64,000 nucleotides of DNA from positions 558,001 to 622,000 of the forward strand of contig JAVHJL010000013.1 in the NCBI GenBank assembly GCA_036971715.1. Reading direction: 5' to 3'. Positions 45,796 to 58,023 of the stretch are shown one piece after another. Within the stretch, counting starts at the first letter, position 1. Each line of letters opens with the position of its first letter. Under the pieces are notes generated by a model. The model made no database searches and was not told the DNA's origin. It saw only the letters and a list, made by a program, of their open reading frames with translations. The position numbers were made by a program, and so were the translations under genes. Source of the stretch: Arthrobotrys musiformis (taxonomy: Eukaryota; Ascomycota; Orbiliomycetes; Orbiliales; Orbiliaceae).

Positions 45796-47088
45796 ATGTC
45801 CGCCAGAACCCCTCCAACTCAAAAGCGACGGCTCCCCGCCTCGCCGTCCCTTTCGCCTGGATTCTTCCAACCAAAGTCTCCAATTCTCTCCTGGGGCCCT
45901 TCTAGAGCACACGGTGCACCGCGCCCGCAATCCCCACAAGAACCCTTCTTCACAGCCCCATTTGGTTACCCGTCCCCAAATACACTATCCCCAGCTTCTC
46001 CCACAACAATGCCGCTTTCATTTTCTTCCCATCTGCGGCATCTTTCCCCAGCCCCTAGCAGCGGTGTTTCTTCAGTTAAATCTATCAGTGAGCACGAAAG
46101 CTCAGACGAAGACGTCCTTCCTGCTACGGCCCAAAATCTCCAGGTCCATCTACCGGATCCGGAATCGGAATCAGAAACCGAAGGAGAGGATAATATAGAA
46201 ATAAACGTAGTAGATATGGATCCCACTACTATCCCATTGGACCTTAAGTCCGATACCGCCTCTCTATACTCAGAGCGTTTCTTTTCGCAATCGAACCAAA
46301 GGAAATCGGCCATAATCACAATTGAAGAACTCCCAGCTCTCCCGACGTCTCCTGCCCTCAGCCGTACATACTCCTCCCAATCGGGTACATCTACCTATAG
46401 CACAGCTACTGCAGGCCACGTCAGCTGGCAGGATACCGGTATCGAAGTTATCCAAGGCGAATACTCTTCCTGTGCTTCTGACTCAGAATTGGACGATACA
46501 ACCGACGACCCACAAACCGAGGATGACGACGACTTTGAATGGAACGTCGACGTGTGTTCTAGCAGCTACCAAACCGACGATTACCTCCTCGGTGGCTTCC
46601 TAGGCCTCAGCACTGGTAACACCAACGCTGCAATGATGGGAATTGGCATGGGCTTCCCGAAACCAATGGACAGATCTTTCAATACCAATGTCTCAGCTCG
46701 CCCTGCTACTCCATTCACTCCAAGGAGGACTAGAGGCTACACCACCATTGCTACTCCTTCCGCGTTCACTCAAAGCGTTGAGAAACCTGCTACAACTGGC
46801 AGTGCCAATAGCACTCTCAAGCGCCGTAGCCTCAATACCCCAAATACCAAGAAGAGAAGACGAATCTACTCTCTCTTCGACGATAAGGGTGGCGAGGGCG
46901 ACGACGAAAGCGACGACGCGGAAAGCTCCGCTAGTCCCGCAAAGCGTGTCAAGGGTAGAATGAACATGGACTCCGTATTGAACGGTGCAGCCTTCAACCT
47001 GCAGCAGCAGCACGCAAACCCCAGGCGAGGTAGCCTGAGTCAGATGTTTGGCGTGGTCCTTGGGGACGATATGGACCTTGACCTCTAA
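45796..47088 (+). CDS. Disordered Ser/Pro-rich protein, probably nuclear
   Basis: Intronless frame of 430 residues from the ATG at 45796; the frame continues upstream but without ATG. Composition is Ser/Thr/Pro-rich with acidic runs (SDSELDDTTDDPQTEDDDDFEW) and an ordered-looking short motif DDYLLGGFLGLSTGN. Near the C-terminus are two basic clusters, NTKKRRRIYSLFDD and PAKRVKGR, which look like nuclear localisation signals, and several SP/TP sites. No membrane segment or signal peptide. Similar architecture is common in fungal regulators and cell-cycle targets, but I do not recognise the family. The long T-rich 3' flank suggests a long 3' untranslated region. Confidence 0.75.
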   Translation: MSARTPPTQKRRLPASPSLSPGFFQPKSPILSWGPSRAHGAPRPQSPQEPFFTAPFGYPSPNTLSPASPTTMPLSFSSHLRHLSPAPSSGVSSVKSISEHESSDEDVLPATAQNLQVHLPDPESESETEGEDNIEINVVDMDPTTIPLDLKSDTASLYSERFFSQSNQRKSAIITIEELPALPTSPALSRTYSSQSGTSTYSTATAGHVSWQDTGIEVIQGEYSSCASDSELDDTTDDPQTEDDDDFEWNVDVCSSSYQTDDYLLGGFLGLSTGNTNAAMMGIGMGFPKPMDRSFNTNVSARPATPFTPRRTRGYTTIATPSAFTQSVEKPATTGSANSTLKRRSLNTPNTKKRRRIYSLFDDKGGEGDDESDDAESSASPAKRVKGRMNMDSVLNGAAFNLQQQHANPRRGSLSQMFGVVLGDDMDLDL

Positions 47089-50000
47089 ATTTCCTTTCTC
47101 CTCTTTTCTTTTTTGTATCTCTTATTGTACATTTCATGACTATATGGGTTTTTCTGGGGTTACATTAGATATCCTTGCTTGGTTTACGACACTTCATTTG
47201 CTCCTTTCGGTTTTCATAGAGCTAGATACCATTCTGTCTGTCGTTTCTTTCCTAATATCTATCAGATGTACAGATAGATCTCCGCACACTTTTCCTTTTT
47301 TGTTTTTCAGAGTATTTTGAAGGGGACACGATATCATTATGGCGTTTTTGTATTATGCATCATATTTCCCGCAGGAATTGTCATAGCTTACGTTTCATTC
47401 TTTTTTCTGATTCAATTCACATTTTAACTTAGCAAAGCATGCAATCGATCTCTTACTTCTTTCGCTAATTGTGGCCACATTTACATACTTCCATGCGTTC
47501 TTCCTTTTTTCTTTTCCTGCTGCATATCCAACGAATTCATACATACAACTGCATTTTGCCTAATCGACTTGTTCAAATTGAATCCACTTCCGTGGTCGTG
47601 CATTATTTCGAATCTTCTTTCCTTTTTCCAATTTTTTGTGGGTTTATTCTTTATCTGTGGGCCTAATTATAGGTGCATATTGCCCTTCTGTGTGTATACG
47701 ATCACTCGATCGATATCTGTACGAACATGTGTACACGCTGTATTTACATGGTACATTATCTCTCTGCTGCATATATGTGTAATACAATCACACACACTTC
47801 TCACCACAAAAAACAAAAAATTACGAAATATTTTTATTTGATGGATTAGGGTAACGGATTGTCTGATTCTCGCGTCGTTTTTTTTGCGAAATTTAATTGA
47901 GAATGAAATTTAGAGAAGAGTTATTTATGTCGAGTGGGGCTTCATTGTTAGGGTGGCGGCTAATGGTGCGTTTGTAGCCGCTTAATGAGAGTGTGCTATT
48001 TATACTGTGTGATTGAAGTTGCAGGGCTTTAGTGACCAGAGTGGGTTTTTAGTAAAACTATCGTTGTTCCATGAGCCTCAACGTTGATGAAATCGGAAAT
48101 ACAATCTACATTTAGAACTAGGAATTTTATTACGGTCAATGAAATTAATTAAAGTAAACGAATTATATCGTAGGATTTTTGACGTTGTTTCCTTTCGTGC
48201 GTTTCCTCCCGTGTTTGGGTCCCCGAGATTGCTGTGCCACACGACACAAATGCGTTTTCCCGTTGACCCTTGCAATAGCTAGCTATAGCTCGTGCTATTT
48301 CGCCATGGCCGAATTCTCGTGGTTTCGGGCGCATTGATTGTATTAACGTCTAAGCCTCTCAGGGATTCCCTTGGGATAGCGTATTTCCCGTTGAACCTGG
48401 TCCCGAATTCGGTCCTCGACTGTAGCAACCCGGAAGGCTTGGAGGTTCTCGCCGTTTCCGAGACTGTGGTGGGCAAACAATCCTCTGTCGTGCTCTGCGT
48501 AACTCTACAGCTCGCGGGGCTGTGTATTAGGACCGGGAATCTGTTTATTACCCCGGTGGGGGTTCTTCTGGGTATGACCCGTAGCACCATAGCATCTTGT
48601 CCATCCCACGATAGCAGAACTAGTGTCACTAACAAAATCTCTTAGAGTGGAGGATTCGATCTAGCAAAGCTTGTTTCAAGGACGATTAAAGCTTTGAAGG
48701 CAACTTAGGCCGGCTAGCTGCCTAGCATGCCTACAACGGAACAAATGACACTGCTACTTCTGGACATGTTGAGTACTGTGCCGCCAATACCCGCATTTCA
48801 GACCCAAGCAAACATCAAAACTTCATAGCCTTAAAAAAGTCCTCAGCTATATTCGGGAACGAGACTAACGGCCCGCAAGCTCACGATCCTAACGCAAACT
48901 TTACCCCAGCGACAGCATCCCACAAGCACATCGCATGCGGTACTACAAGTACGAAAAAGCCCCACGCGACGCGGACCAGTACAGTCTGCCCTGCTGACCC
49001 GAAAGTTCCTCCACGACGGATACGCAAGGCGATACGTAAACCTAGAATCTTGTGGTCATACGCCTCCCGACTGCGCTTTGTGACTTGTGTTACCATGTAG
49101 CCACCCGCTACAGGGGCATGGGTGGCTTGAGATGGGAGCTCCGATGAGATGACGTTCCTTTGGGGCGTGACGATATCGCAATTACGGGTTTGGTTTGACG
49201 GGAGGGAGGGAGGTGAGAAGGGTTCGGGCCGTTCAGTTGTATTACGCGGCTGGGAGTGCGTGTTTGTGTCGGCCTACTATAGGTAGTAGTCGTAATACTT
49301 GACACGACCTATTATGCCTGACGTTCAACAAATCAAGAATTAGTTGAGGTTGATTGTCCTTATAAACCTTAGTGGGCGAAATCGTATACTTGCTGACCAA
49401 ATTGTGTGATCTTGGCGAGATATCTCAAGGCTGCCATAGACGCGATATCCCAGCGTGTACAAACGTCTACTCTAACGTGAGCTCGACTTTCGTCTTTGGA
49501 TCTCAAGGAACAAGGCTGCTGAAGTTCACAACATAGTGCAATATCCTACAGAAGATAAACTTAAAGCCCCGTGACACCCGAATCTAAAGCTTCTTATTCG
49601 GACGTATCAAATGCAGTCGACTCGATTCCTTAAAGGCGCCATAGATTCAAGCCATCGTGACTAGAAAACGTCCTAAAAATGTGTTGTGTGTGGAGTTCCG
49701 TGTTTCCCGATTAGGACAACCCGACAAGGGTAGATCACGAAGGCTTGGCGTCTACCAAACCTCCCAACACTCGCAACACCAATTGTCCAGAAACAGTGAA
49801 GGTTCTGCGTACGCATCCAGTCGAAGGCCCCACAGCCCCAAGCTAACCCCCCCGGTCTCGCCACAGACACCAAAAACCTCAAGCTGCCGAATGAGCCGTG
49901 GTTGTTTACTAAGACACCCACCAAACTACTGCAAAAAGCTTAAAAGCTCCACAAGCTACCCTACCACAGGTCAAAAGAATGCGGGGTTTGCGGGGACAAA

Positions 50001-50313
50001 AACAAAAGTAAGATGCTACCCCAAACGCAGCCGAGGCATTTCGGATGTTGCGAAAGCTAAAATGTGAATTTGGGGGAGCTAAGTTCATTGTCACCTTATT
50101 TTGGCGTCGATGGAGGTTGGAGTGTGTAGGGGGACGGCTTAAATTAATCCGCCGTCGCCAGCGCGCGTTCGGTATTAAAATGGGGGTCGTAGAATCTGGG
50201 GAAGTCGCTGGGTTTTTTTTTGAGATTCTTTATTATTTCTTCAATTTGTATTCTTCACGCCCAGTAATTTTTCGTAAGCCAAACTCTTAGACACAGTCGA
50301 TTTTTTTTTCAAT
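47089..50313. other. Intergenic, 3.2 kb
   Basis: T-rich up to about 48050 (probable 3' untranslated region of the gene before). At 48280-48645 both strands are open for about 118 codons, and 49657-50067 has a 136-codon basic frame. None shows recognisable domains, splice partners or good start context. Probably non-coding. Confidence 0.45.
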
Positions 50314-51336
50314 ATGGCATCCGCAGCAGTTCTTCCGACCCCGGTCAACGGCACTTCTGTCGTCGTCGAGGAACGACCAAAGATGGAGCAAGGACAAGCC
50401 GTTAAAATGCCCACAATGGCGGATATCGGTCCTCCAAAATTCGATGATCCGTATAAGGCGCGAGAGTATTATAAGGGCCGACTCACACTTGCTTTCCGCA
50501 TATTTGCAAAATACGGATTCGATGAGGGTGTTGCTGGACATATTACTTTCAGAGTATGTAATTTTTCTATTTTTTAGTTTTGATAGAATTGGGATAGCTA
50601 AAGTTCTGATAGGATCCTGTTGACCCAACATCGTTCTGGGTTAATCCCTTCGGCGTCGCATGGCCGACTTTGACCGCCGAAGACCTTATTCTCGTCAACA
50701 AAGAAGGCAAGGTCGTCGATGGCGGTAAAGTCCGTCTTCTCAATGCTGCTGGTATGATAAAATTCTTCCAAACCCAAACTTCTAGCATCCGGAATAATGA
50801 CTAACTCCTCGAAACTAGCCTACATGATCCACCACGCCGTCCACGAAGCCCGCCCAGACGTCATGTGCGTCGCCCACTCCCACTCCCTCTACGGCCGTTC
50901 CTTCTGCGCACTCGGAAGAGATCTCGACATAATAACCCAAGACTCCTGCGCCTTCTATAACGACATCGCCCTTTACAATCAATTCAAAGGCACCGTCCTC
51001 GCCGCCGAAGAAGGTCGACAAATCGCTTCAGCATTGGGATCTAGAAAAGCGGCATTACTCCAAAACCACGGTCTATTAACCTGCGGAAAGACTATCGAGA
51101 GTACGATATTTTGGTTTATGAGTTTGGAGAAGTGTTGTCATGCGCAATTACTAGCTGATGCTGCTGCAGCTGGAAGGGGTGGTGCTACAGTTAAGATTGA
51201 TGATGATGATGCTTTGGAGACCTACAAGACTGTTGGAACGGAGATGGCTGGGTGGTTTAGTGCAATACCTGCATTTGATATTATGGAGCTGGAGAGCAGG
51301 GCTGGTTCCTTGTATGGGAATTATTTGAAGAAGTGA
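50314..51336 (+). CDS. Class II aldolase/adducin-domain protein
   Basis: Exons 50314-50553, 50613-50751 and 50819-51336 give 298 residues. The class II aldolase/adducin fold is clear: GRLTLAFRIFAKYGFDEGVAGHITFR at the start, DPVDPTSFWVNPFGVAW, then the Zn-binding HSHSLYGRSF (H-x-H), the acidic catalytic region, and QNHGLLTCG with the third His. SLEKCCHAQLLADAAAAG closes the domain. Fungal proteins of this type are widespread, cytosolic and mostly uncharacterised; related bacterial enzymes cleave or epimerise sugar phosphates. Because the metal ligands are kept, enzyme activity is likely rather than an adducin-like structural role, but the substrate is not known. The ATG at 50314 follows a short T-rich leader. 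Confidence 0.9.
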
Positions 51337-53558
51337 AGAAAAAAAAATATTTCCATTTTTGCGGGGTGGGTGTTAAGGGTTTGGATACTTGGACTGGGAT
51401 TTGTATTTCATCGTATATGCATGTGTGTATATCAGATTGTAACTATTGAGAAATCCAATGGATGTAATTGGACCAGACACTCCCTCCTTCCTAACTAATT
51501 CTAGAATTACGGGGTATCGGGACTCTGATGCGGAGTAAATGTTGTAAAATCATACGATCATGAAGCTTCCCCAGATGTGGGTCCGATAGCTCAAATACGA
51601 AGATACGAAGGACCCTGGTCTGAGAAGGACCCTTGCGAAAGAGTCGGCCTAAACCGGTTAGAATCTGTGCGACTTCCACCCCTTGTCTTGATATTCTTGA
51701 CTAGGTCCTCAACGCTCTTGTATGTTGTATTTTGAAAACGTCGGTCTTCAAGCTAGCTTCTAATTTTCCATGATAGATCGAGAGCGGCCGGGTGAGATTC
51801 GATTAGGGGTACTATACTCGTACCAAAAGGGTGCAATGATACTATTCAATGGTCGATTGTTGTCGAACCAATATCATCCCGTGGCCATGGCGATCCTTTT
51901 TTCTAGAGACAGTCAACCTCCAATCTGACGTGGAACTGTCACGAGTAGAAGTTAACATCCATAACATACAAGACCCGTTCGCATGAGCACGTGGAAAGGA
52001 ATATACCAATTAATCTTGCCAATTACTTAAGCGAGTACCTGGTTCATCGATCTTTGTGAAGTTACGTCAAGGTCAATTAGTTACAAGGGTATAGGCCATC
52101 GATGCATCGCCCAATTAATTGGAATACTGCGTACTAAATCTCAACTAATAAAAAGGCCCTCTTTTGAGTACGACAATAACTTGTCTCGTAAACCAGAGCT
52201 GACCGAAGAAAATAACGTTATAACGAGATATGTGTTACGAGGCCACTTCAAACCTAGACGCAGTATATTGGTGCTTAAATTATCAGCGCCACAAAACCTA
52301 GTTAACCTGCAAAGAGATGCGTTATATTACTAAGGTAGCGATATCCGATGCATAGAGGGGAGGCCTGGGGGCAAGGAAAAAGAAAACGCCTTTTCCAGCC
52401 TTTACTAGCTCGTCAGCATAGTGCAAACGTGCAAACACTGAATCAATCCTGCAGATGGATATGTCGAAGAGTATCCTACCGTGGATATGAGGTGAGTTGG
52501 TGTGCATATGCAGGGTAAAAAAAAAAGTCCTGGTCGAGAGGTACCTAGGTACAAACTCCAACCACAAGATCAAGCAAACGAACTCGAACCCCGAAAAACA
52601 CAAAAGCCGAATTGATACTAAAAATTTAAGTTGAAGGGTTCTCAAAGAGTATCCTCAGTGCGAAGTGGGTGCTCTCAGAAAACCTGTTTATGGGCTCATT
52701 ACTGACGGCTTGGAATGAATTGATTGTATGCGAATATATGTATGCATGCTGCATGTAAGGTTTGACTCCATTCGAGCGAGGCCGTCCTGCAGCCTCCGAG
52801 CTCCAAGTCCGCCACTTCGGTTGGCCCCACATCGGTACGCATTCTGGGATTGCATTGGTCAGGTCCAGAAATCGTAAACTCTGGGCCAATCAGACCCTTG
52901 AAATTGTTGATGTGGGGGGCATGTTAGCTCCCGTATCTTGGGATAAGGCTAGATCAAATTATGGCCTATGAAACTCCAAGCCGAAAAAGTTATATGGTAA
53001 AGGATTATCGAATTGGCGGATGACATATGCTGCAATACCCAGGCGTCTATGGCGTCCGGTTCCTGACATTTTATGTATATAAGGGGCCCAAGTCCCCCGC
53101 CTCCGACGATCCTTCCAATGCTACAGATCTTGCTCACCAAGGCGATTTAAGTACTCCCTTTCTGCATCGAAGAGCTAGAGTGTTTCCATCTTTATGCCCA
53201 CCCTCTTATCTGGCACAACTCCTTCTACCCACTTAGCACACCTCTCTTCAAGTAGTACTACCTTATTACTGAACCCGAACGCATATATCTTCTGCGCATT
53301 CTACTGGATTGAGACTACTCGTACGCCCGTTGAACCAGCAAGCAAGCAATAAATATTAAATCCATTAGGGCCTAGCCTAAAAACGAGGCATTTCCAGAGC
53401 TAAGAATAGCCGCGGAACGACACCAACAGACAGAGACCTCCTCAAAGCCCTTTCTCCGCAAACCTAGGCCTCCTACATTGTCTGGTGCCCAGACCACCAG
53501 GGCCTAGAGCTGGACGGAAAAAAAGGAAAAAAAGACCAGTTCAAAGCATACAACACAG
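51337..53558. other. Intergenic, 2.2 kb
   Basis: Between two plus-strand genes. AT-rich, with no supported gene. Short frames at 52322-53236 lie on both strands and look like chance. Confidence 0.5.
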
Positions 53559-56249
53559 ATGTCTCAACCACAGACTCGGAAGAGGAAGCGCGCTCCTAGG
53601 TGCGCTGAGCTAGACGATGACGACATAAAAGAAGAGATGAGGATGCTGTACCAATTGGTATCATTATCGCATCAAGAAATTGCAGAGGAGATTAATAGGA
53701 ATTATAACCTAGCGGTAACGTGCGTTATATTGCATAAATTGAACTATGCTACAACTTCTGGCGAAAGATATGTATGATCTAACGGCTCGCCCGACAATAG
53801 ACACTACCAAGTGCGCGACAAGCTGAACAAGCTTGGATATAAAAAAAGGCTAAGCCGAAGGGAAGCTGGACCAATATACCGACAAATAGTCGAACGCGAG
53901 AAGATGAACAAAGAATCAGATGTCATCATAGGCGGAGTTATTACGCTTTCGGGAAAGAGACTTAAAAGGTCGATGAACCGGAACCTCACACTGACCGAGC
54001 AGCAGCACATATTGAACGGTAAGTATACTCGATCGTGATGGAATTCAAAGCCCCAGTCTACTTCTTTTGGCACCCGTTGCCATGAGCGTAAGAATGACCG
54101 ACTTTTGCAAGCTCATGCTAATAACGGTTGCCTAGGGATTATAACTACCGAATTACCTGGATCTATCCAAGTTTGCACTCCACAGAACTCCGATATGGCC
54201 ATGGACCTAGATCTCCCGAGATGCCCCAAATATAGATATATCCCACTGCAAGTTCTTTACAGCCTCCCCATTTGGCAATTCAGTTGTCTTGTAGACAAAA
54301 TTACTCTTCGACCCCTCGAGGCCCCCAACAGAAATGATCTCAAAATCACAGCCTATCAGTCCATCCCGCATATTCCCCTGCTTCGCTTCATTATATACCA
54401 AATATCCAACAACCACATCAATCTCGAATACTTCGCCTATGAAATCAATCACCTTTTAGATCAAGTCAATCGATTGGGGTTGCGGGGCCCGCTCAAAAAA
54501 ATATTGTCGCATACCTCTGCTTCGGTCGTCGCAGTATGCGAAATTATTACACCTTTGCTTTATGCACGGGAAGACTTTGAATTGCTCGAGTTTATTTGCC
54601 ATGCCCATCCCAAGGTCAAACTGCCACGATTATACGAGATTCTTGAGGAATTCTGGGAGGAACAGAGATTATTTAGCCTGCCGCTGGGATATGGATGGGT
54701 GGAAACAGCCCTCGCACAAATCGAAAAGAAATCCATTCTCCCCGACTCTCTTGAAGAATTGTGTTTATTATTGGAGATCTGTAAATTTGTTAGGAAGGAT
54801 ATATCACTATTCCTCCAAATATGGGACAAAACAGACTCCCCGGAATTTGTCGGATGGTGTGGACGCTATTCACGGCGTTATATATCTAGCGATACGCCGC
54901 TAATGACGGAATGCAAAGAGCAATTAGAAGTATTATTGAGCCGAGGATTTACTGGACTCAAATGGGCGCTCACTCTTAGGGCGGTGTTGCTGGACAACTA
55001 CGAAGTTACTAGAACCTTCCTACAGCACTCGGATTTGCACTCAGACCTCATATCAATGTCTGAAAAAACAACAAACGGAAAGCACGTTTGGGAAATGCTT
55101 GAAATTCCAGTGTTTCACCAAATCGTGGTTCGGTTTGTGGAATTGGATATGGACCCCGAGTTCAGGAATCGGGCGCCGGGGTCGAATAAGTGGCGACGAG
55201 TCAAGTCGCCCCCGGAGATTGGACTCAAAGACGACATAAACCAAACCCTTGTTTGGGTGGCCTGCCTCAACCCGGAAATGACAGACTATACTTTGCACGC
55301 CATGAAATGGGCCAACCCTTCCCTCACCGGGGCCGAGGTAGTAGCTCTACTAGCCAATCTGCTGCTCCGTTGGCCACAGTTTGGGAGAGATTATGAATCC
55401 ATTCCCGTTTCTCGGATCCTTAGATTAGAGTTTGGCCACCGCGAGACCAAGTTTGACTCGAACTTCAACCCACCGCGCGCCTTAGAAGGGGTTTTACAGC
55501 TTGGCACAGAGCAAGCTCGAATGGAGCTATGGCAAGGTTTTATCTGGGAATATCTGGACGATTGGAAATATTATTACCTTAATAAACCTTGTGATTGCGA
55601 GGATATTTGTTATTGGAGAGACGGCCGAGTATACCAGGGGATATTGGATCTTTTTAGAGCCCTGTGCCAATCACCGGAAGTCATCGAGAGTGATTTGGAA
55701 CTGCGGTGCGAATCTTTGTATAGCCGGTATACTGAAGTATACGGTTCTGGCAGCCAGGGCTTTGTTACGCCGATACTAGTTGCTCTACTTTTGAAAAAAC
55801 CAGATGCTTTTTTAGTTCTTTTGGAGTCTGGCGCACGGACTACTCCAATCGATATCGACCTTCGACCGGCGCCGGTTACTACGACAACTCGAATCCCTCC
55901 ACCGATGCAAAAAACGTTCGTAATTGACAAAAGTTTTATCCAAGCGTGCCATAGAAGAGACTTACAGCGCATTCGCGACCTATGGGACGGCCGCCTAGAA
56001 ACCGTCTACGAAGCTCTAACACATCCGGATTTGTCTGAAACCGACAGGGTCAAAATTCATCTCCAGCGGGCGGATTTCGCTACTGCCACCGAAGTCTCAC
56101 TGAAATCGAAAAACTCCTTCTTACGACTTCAGGTTTTTATCGAAATTGCCAATTCCATAGAATATTTCTTGGTTTCTGGGGAACTCAAACCGACAGATCT
56201 CAAATTACTTCAAGCCATTCTTGAAGTGGGATTTTTCCGAGGCCCCTAG
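53559..56249 (+). CDS. Clr5-domain protein (ends at in-frame TAG)
   Basis: Exons 53559-53719, 53801-54018 and about 54136-56249 give 830 residues. The N-terminus starts with a basic RKRKRAP patch and carries a Clr5-like DNA-binding domain: IKEEMRMLYQLVSLSHQEIA, INRNYNLAVTHYQVRDKLN and KLGYKKRLSRREAG, joined in phase 2 over the first intron (donor GTGCGT). The acceptor of intron 2 is uncertain: AAG at 54111 or TAG at 54135 both keep frame; the latter has a better branch point (CTAAT). A long helical middle without known motifs follows, turning into ankyrin-like helices (LKLLQAILEVGF). Translation then meets TAG at 56247-56249, yet the same frame continues with ankyrin-like sequence. Fungal Clr5 proteins with C-terminal ankyrin repeats are common, so the full protein was probably about 1,050 residues. 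Confidence 0.7.
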
Positions 56250-56915
56250 GACACCAAGCCTACCAGTTCGGAAGTGTGGAGTTTGTCTAGAGACTACAGG
56301 GATGCTCTATCCTATGCCATTAAGAGCGATGCCATTGGGCTCCTTGATGTCCTCCTAAAGTGCAAGGAACAGCTAGACATACAAGATTACGGGAACTCGC
56401 TGGAACCTCCCGATCCCAACTGGCTGCTAAGGGGCTCAAAGCATATGGGAGAAGCGGCCCAATATAGTCTCAGATGCCTCAAAAGCCTCCTCAAACATGG
56501 TTTCGACATAAACCAAGCCCCTTACGAAAGTTCGGACCACTATACTCTCTTAAAGCGGAAATCAGGGCGGACAGCTTTAAGCGGCGCATTAAGGTCGGAT
56601 GACATAGCTACACTCGTTTTCGTTCTTCAAAACGGCGCCGACATCTATGCACCCACTGGAGACGAACCATCGGCAATCGCATCAGCTGTCTATTGGGGTC
56701 GTATAGATGCAGTAGCGTTGATGCTGGCGGTAGACCCCAACTGTCATCACCTTGCATTAGAGGCTGCGGAAACGACGAGATATAACTACATTAAGGATTA
56801 TGTTCGTAATTGGAAGCCTGGGTTGAACAGTGTCGTTTCGGATCAGAGTAGTCTGTTGGATAATGTATCCAAGTATCTTCCTGTCGCCATTCCAGCGGAT
56901 TCTGCCGATATTTAA
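56250..56915 (+). pseudogene. Ankyrin-like continuation of the Clr5 gene after an in-frame stop
   Basis: Reads in exactly the same frame as the upstream Clr5 frame, without ATG until deep inside, to a stop at 56913-56915. Contains ankyrin-type helices: DALSYAIKSDAIGLLDVLLKC, LRCLKSLLKHGFDIN, GRTALSGALRSDDIATLVFVLQNGADIY and IASAVYWGRIDAVALMLAV. It is part of the upstream gene: either severed by a nonsense mutation, or joined by an intron that skips the TAG (candidate donors in phase 0, such as CAG/GTTTTT at 56133, exist but are weak). Confidence 0.6.
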
Positions 56916-58023
56916 GGATGCGTCTGCATCCATCATGTTATTCGTCTTACAGTTTTCGTTTTTATGATTTCCGAAGATATTTAGGTCCACATACGCTGTT
57001 ATAACATCGCAAGGAGCGTCTGTTGACTCCATGGTTTTTCGCATTTTTTTCCAGTTTTGGACTGTTTGGTTGGTTATTCGAAATATTCCTGCAGGCTCGA
57101 ACATTCTTGCGTTCAAGTTTCGTAAAGGGCTTTCCAGTTTGGATTCTTAGATACAATGTAGCTATTTTCCAAGTTCAAGTTTATGTTTTTACTAATTCGC
57201 ATCGTTATCATAAACACTATTATAAGGAAGATACGTCCTAATATCGAGGTCCAGCACGGTTTAACCGCCCACCCCTAGTCTGCTTCTGCCAGATCTTAGC
57301 ACAAAGTAAAGTTTTGTTGCAACATATAGAGCCTACCTTGATCTTGATGATATCTATAGCTACAGACTTTTTGTTGGAGTTGATCGATATCAATGACGGA
57401 GCCCTTACCTTGATCAGATATTGAAATCAACGTGGCCCATCAAATCCCGCACCTAAAATTTACGCTTGCCTCTGGGTCTAGTTCGAGATATCGTCTTTGT
57501 TCGAATCCCCTGCGTTATATGATTCGGTTATGATCAGCTCAACTAGAAGTGTTGAAAGATGTCGTAGATTAAATATTCGGCTGGCCGGCGGACGTCTCCC
57601 GTCTGCATAAAGCCCTAGACAGCCAGATATCAAGCCCAATAAGGATGTAATTACTTCTTACTAGTCTTAAAAATGCTCACACGATGAAAACACAATCGCA
57701 TGACATCCCGAAAACTTACGTAAACAATAAATACTCGTTTATGCACAAGGAAAGTGACAGCTGCCAGACGTTGAAAAACGTTAAAAAGCGAGTTGAGCAT
57801 GTGGTATTTTCTTGTATGCACCCCAGCCTCTTCGGGCGAAGTCTTGGCAGCGGATATAAATCTCTGACTTTACCACAACCGAGATTCCATCTCATAAAAA
57901 ACCAAACTGTTCAATCTTCACACGACACCTCATCTCTCCATTCTCTTCACCTTTTTGACAAAACCTCAACCACAAACCAAACTTCCCCATTCACTTTTAA
58001 TACAATTAAGATATACTAGCACA
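56916..58023. other. Intergenic, 1.1 kb
   Basis: 3' flank of the Clr5 gene and promoter of EMG1. A GTTCGAATCC string near 57500 lacks a tRNA fold. No gene seen. Confidence 0.5.

Noticed and set aside
49657..50067. 136-codon basic frame between the disordered-protein gene and the aldolase gene
   Set aside because: Arg/Ser/Pro-rich without domain, overlaps open frames on the other strand and lacks transcript or splice signals.
57480..57530. GTTCGAATCC string resembling a tRNA T-loop
   Set aside because: Flanking bases do not pair into a T-stem and no A-box lies upstream.
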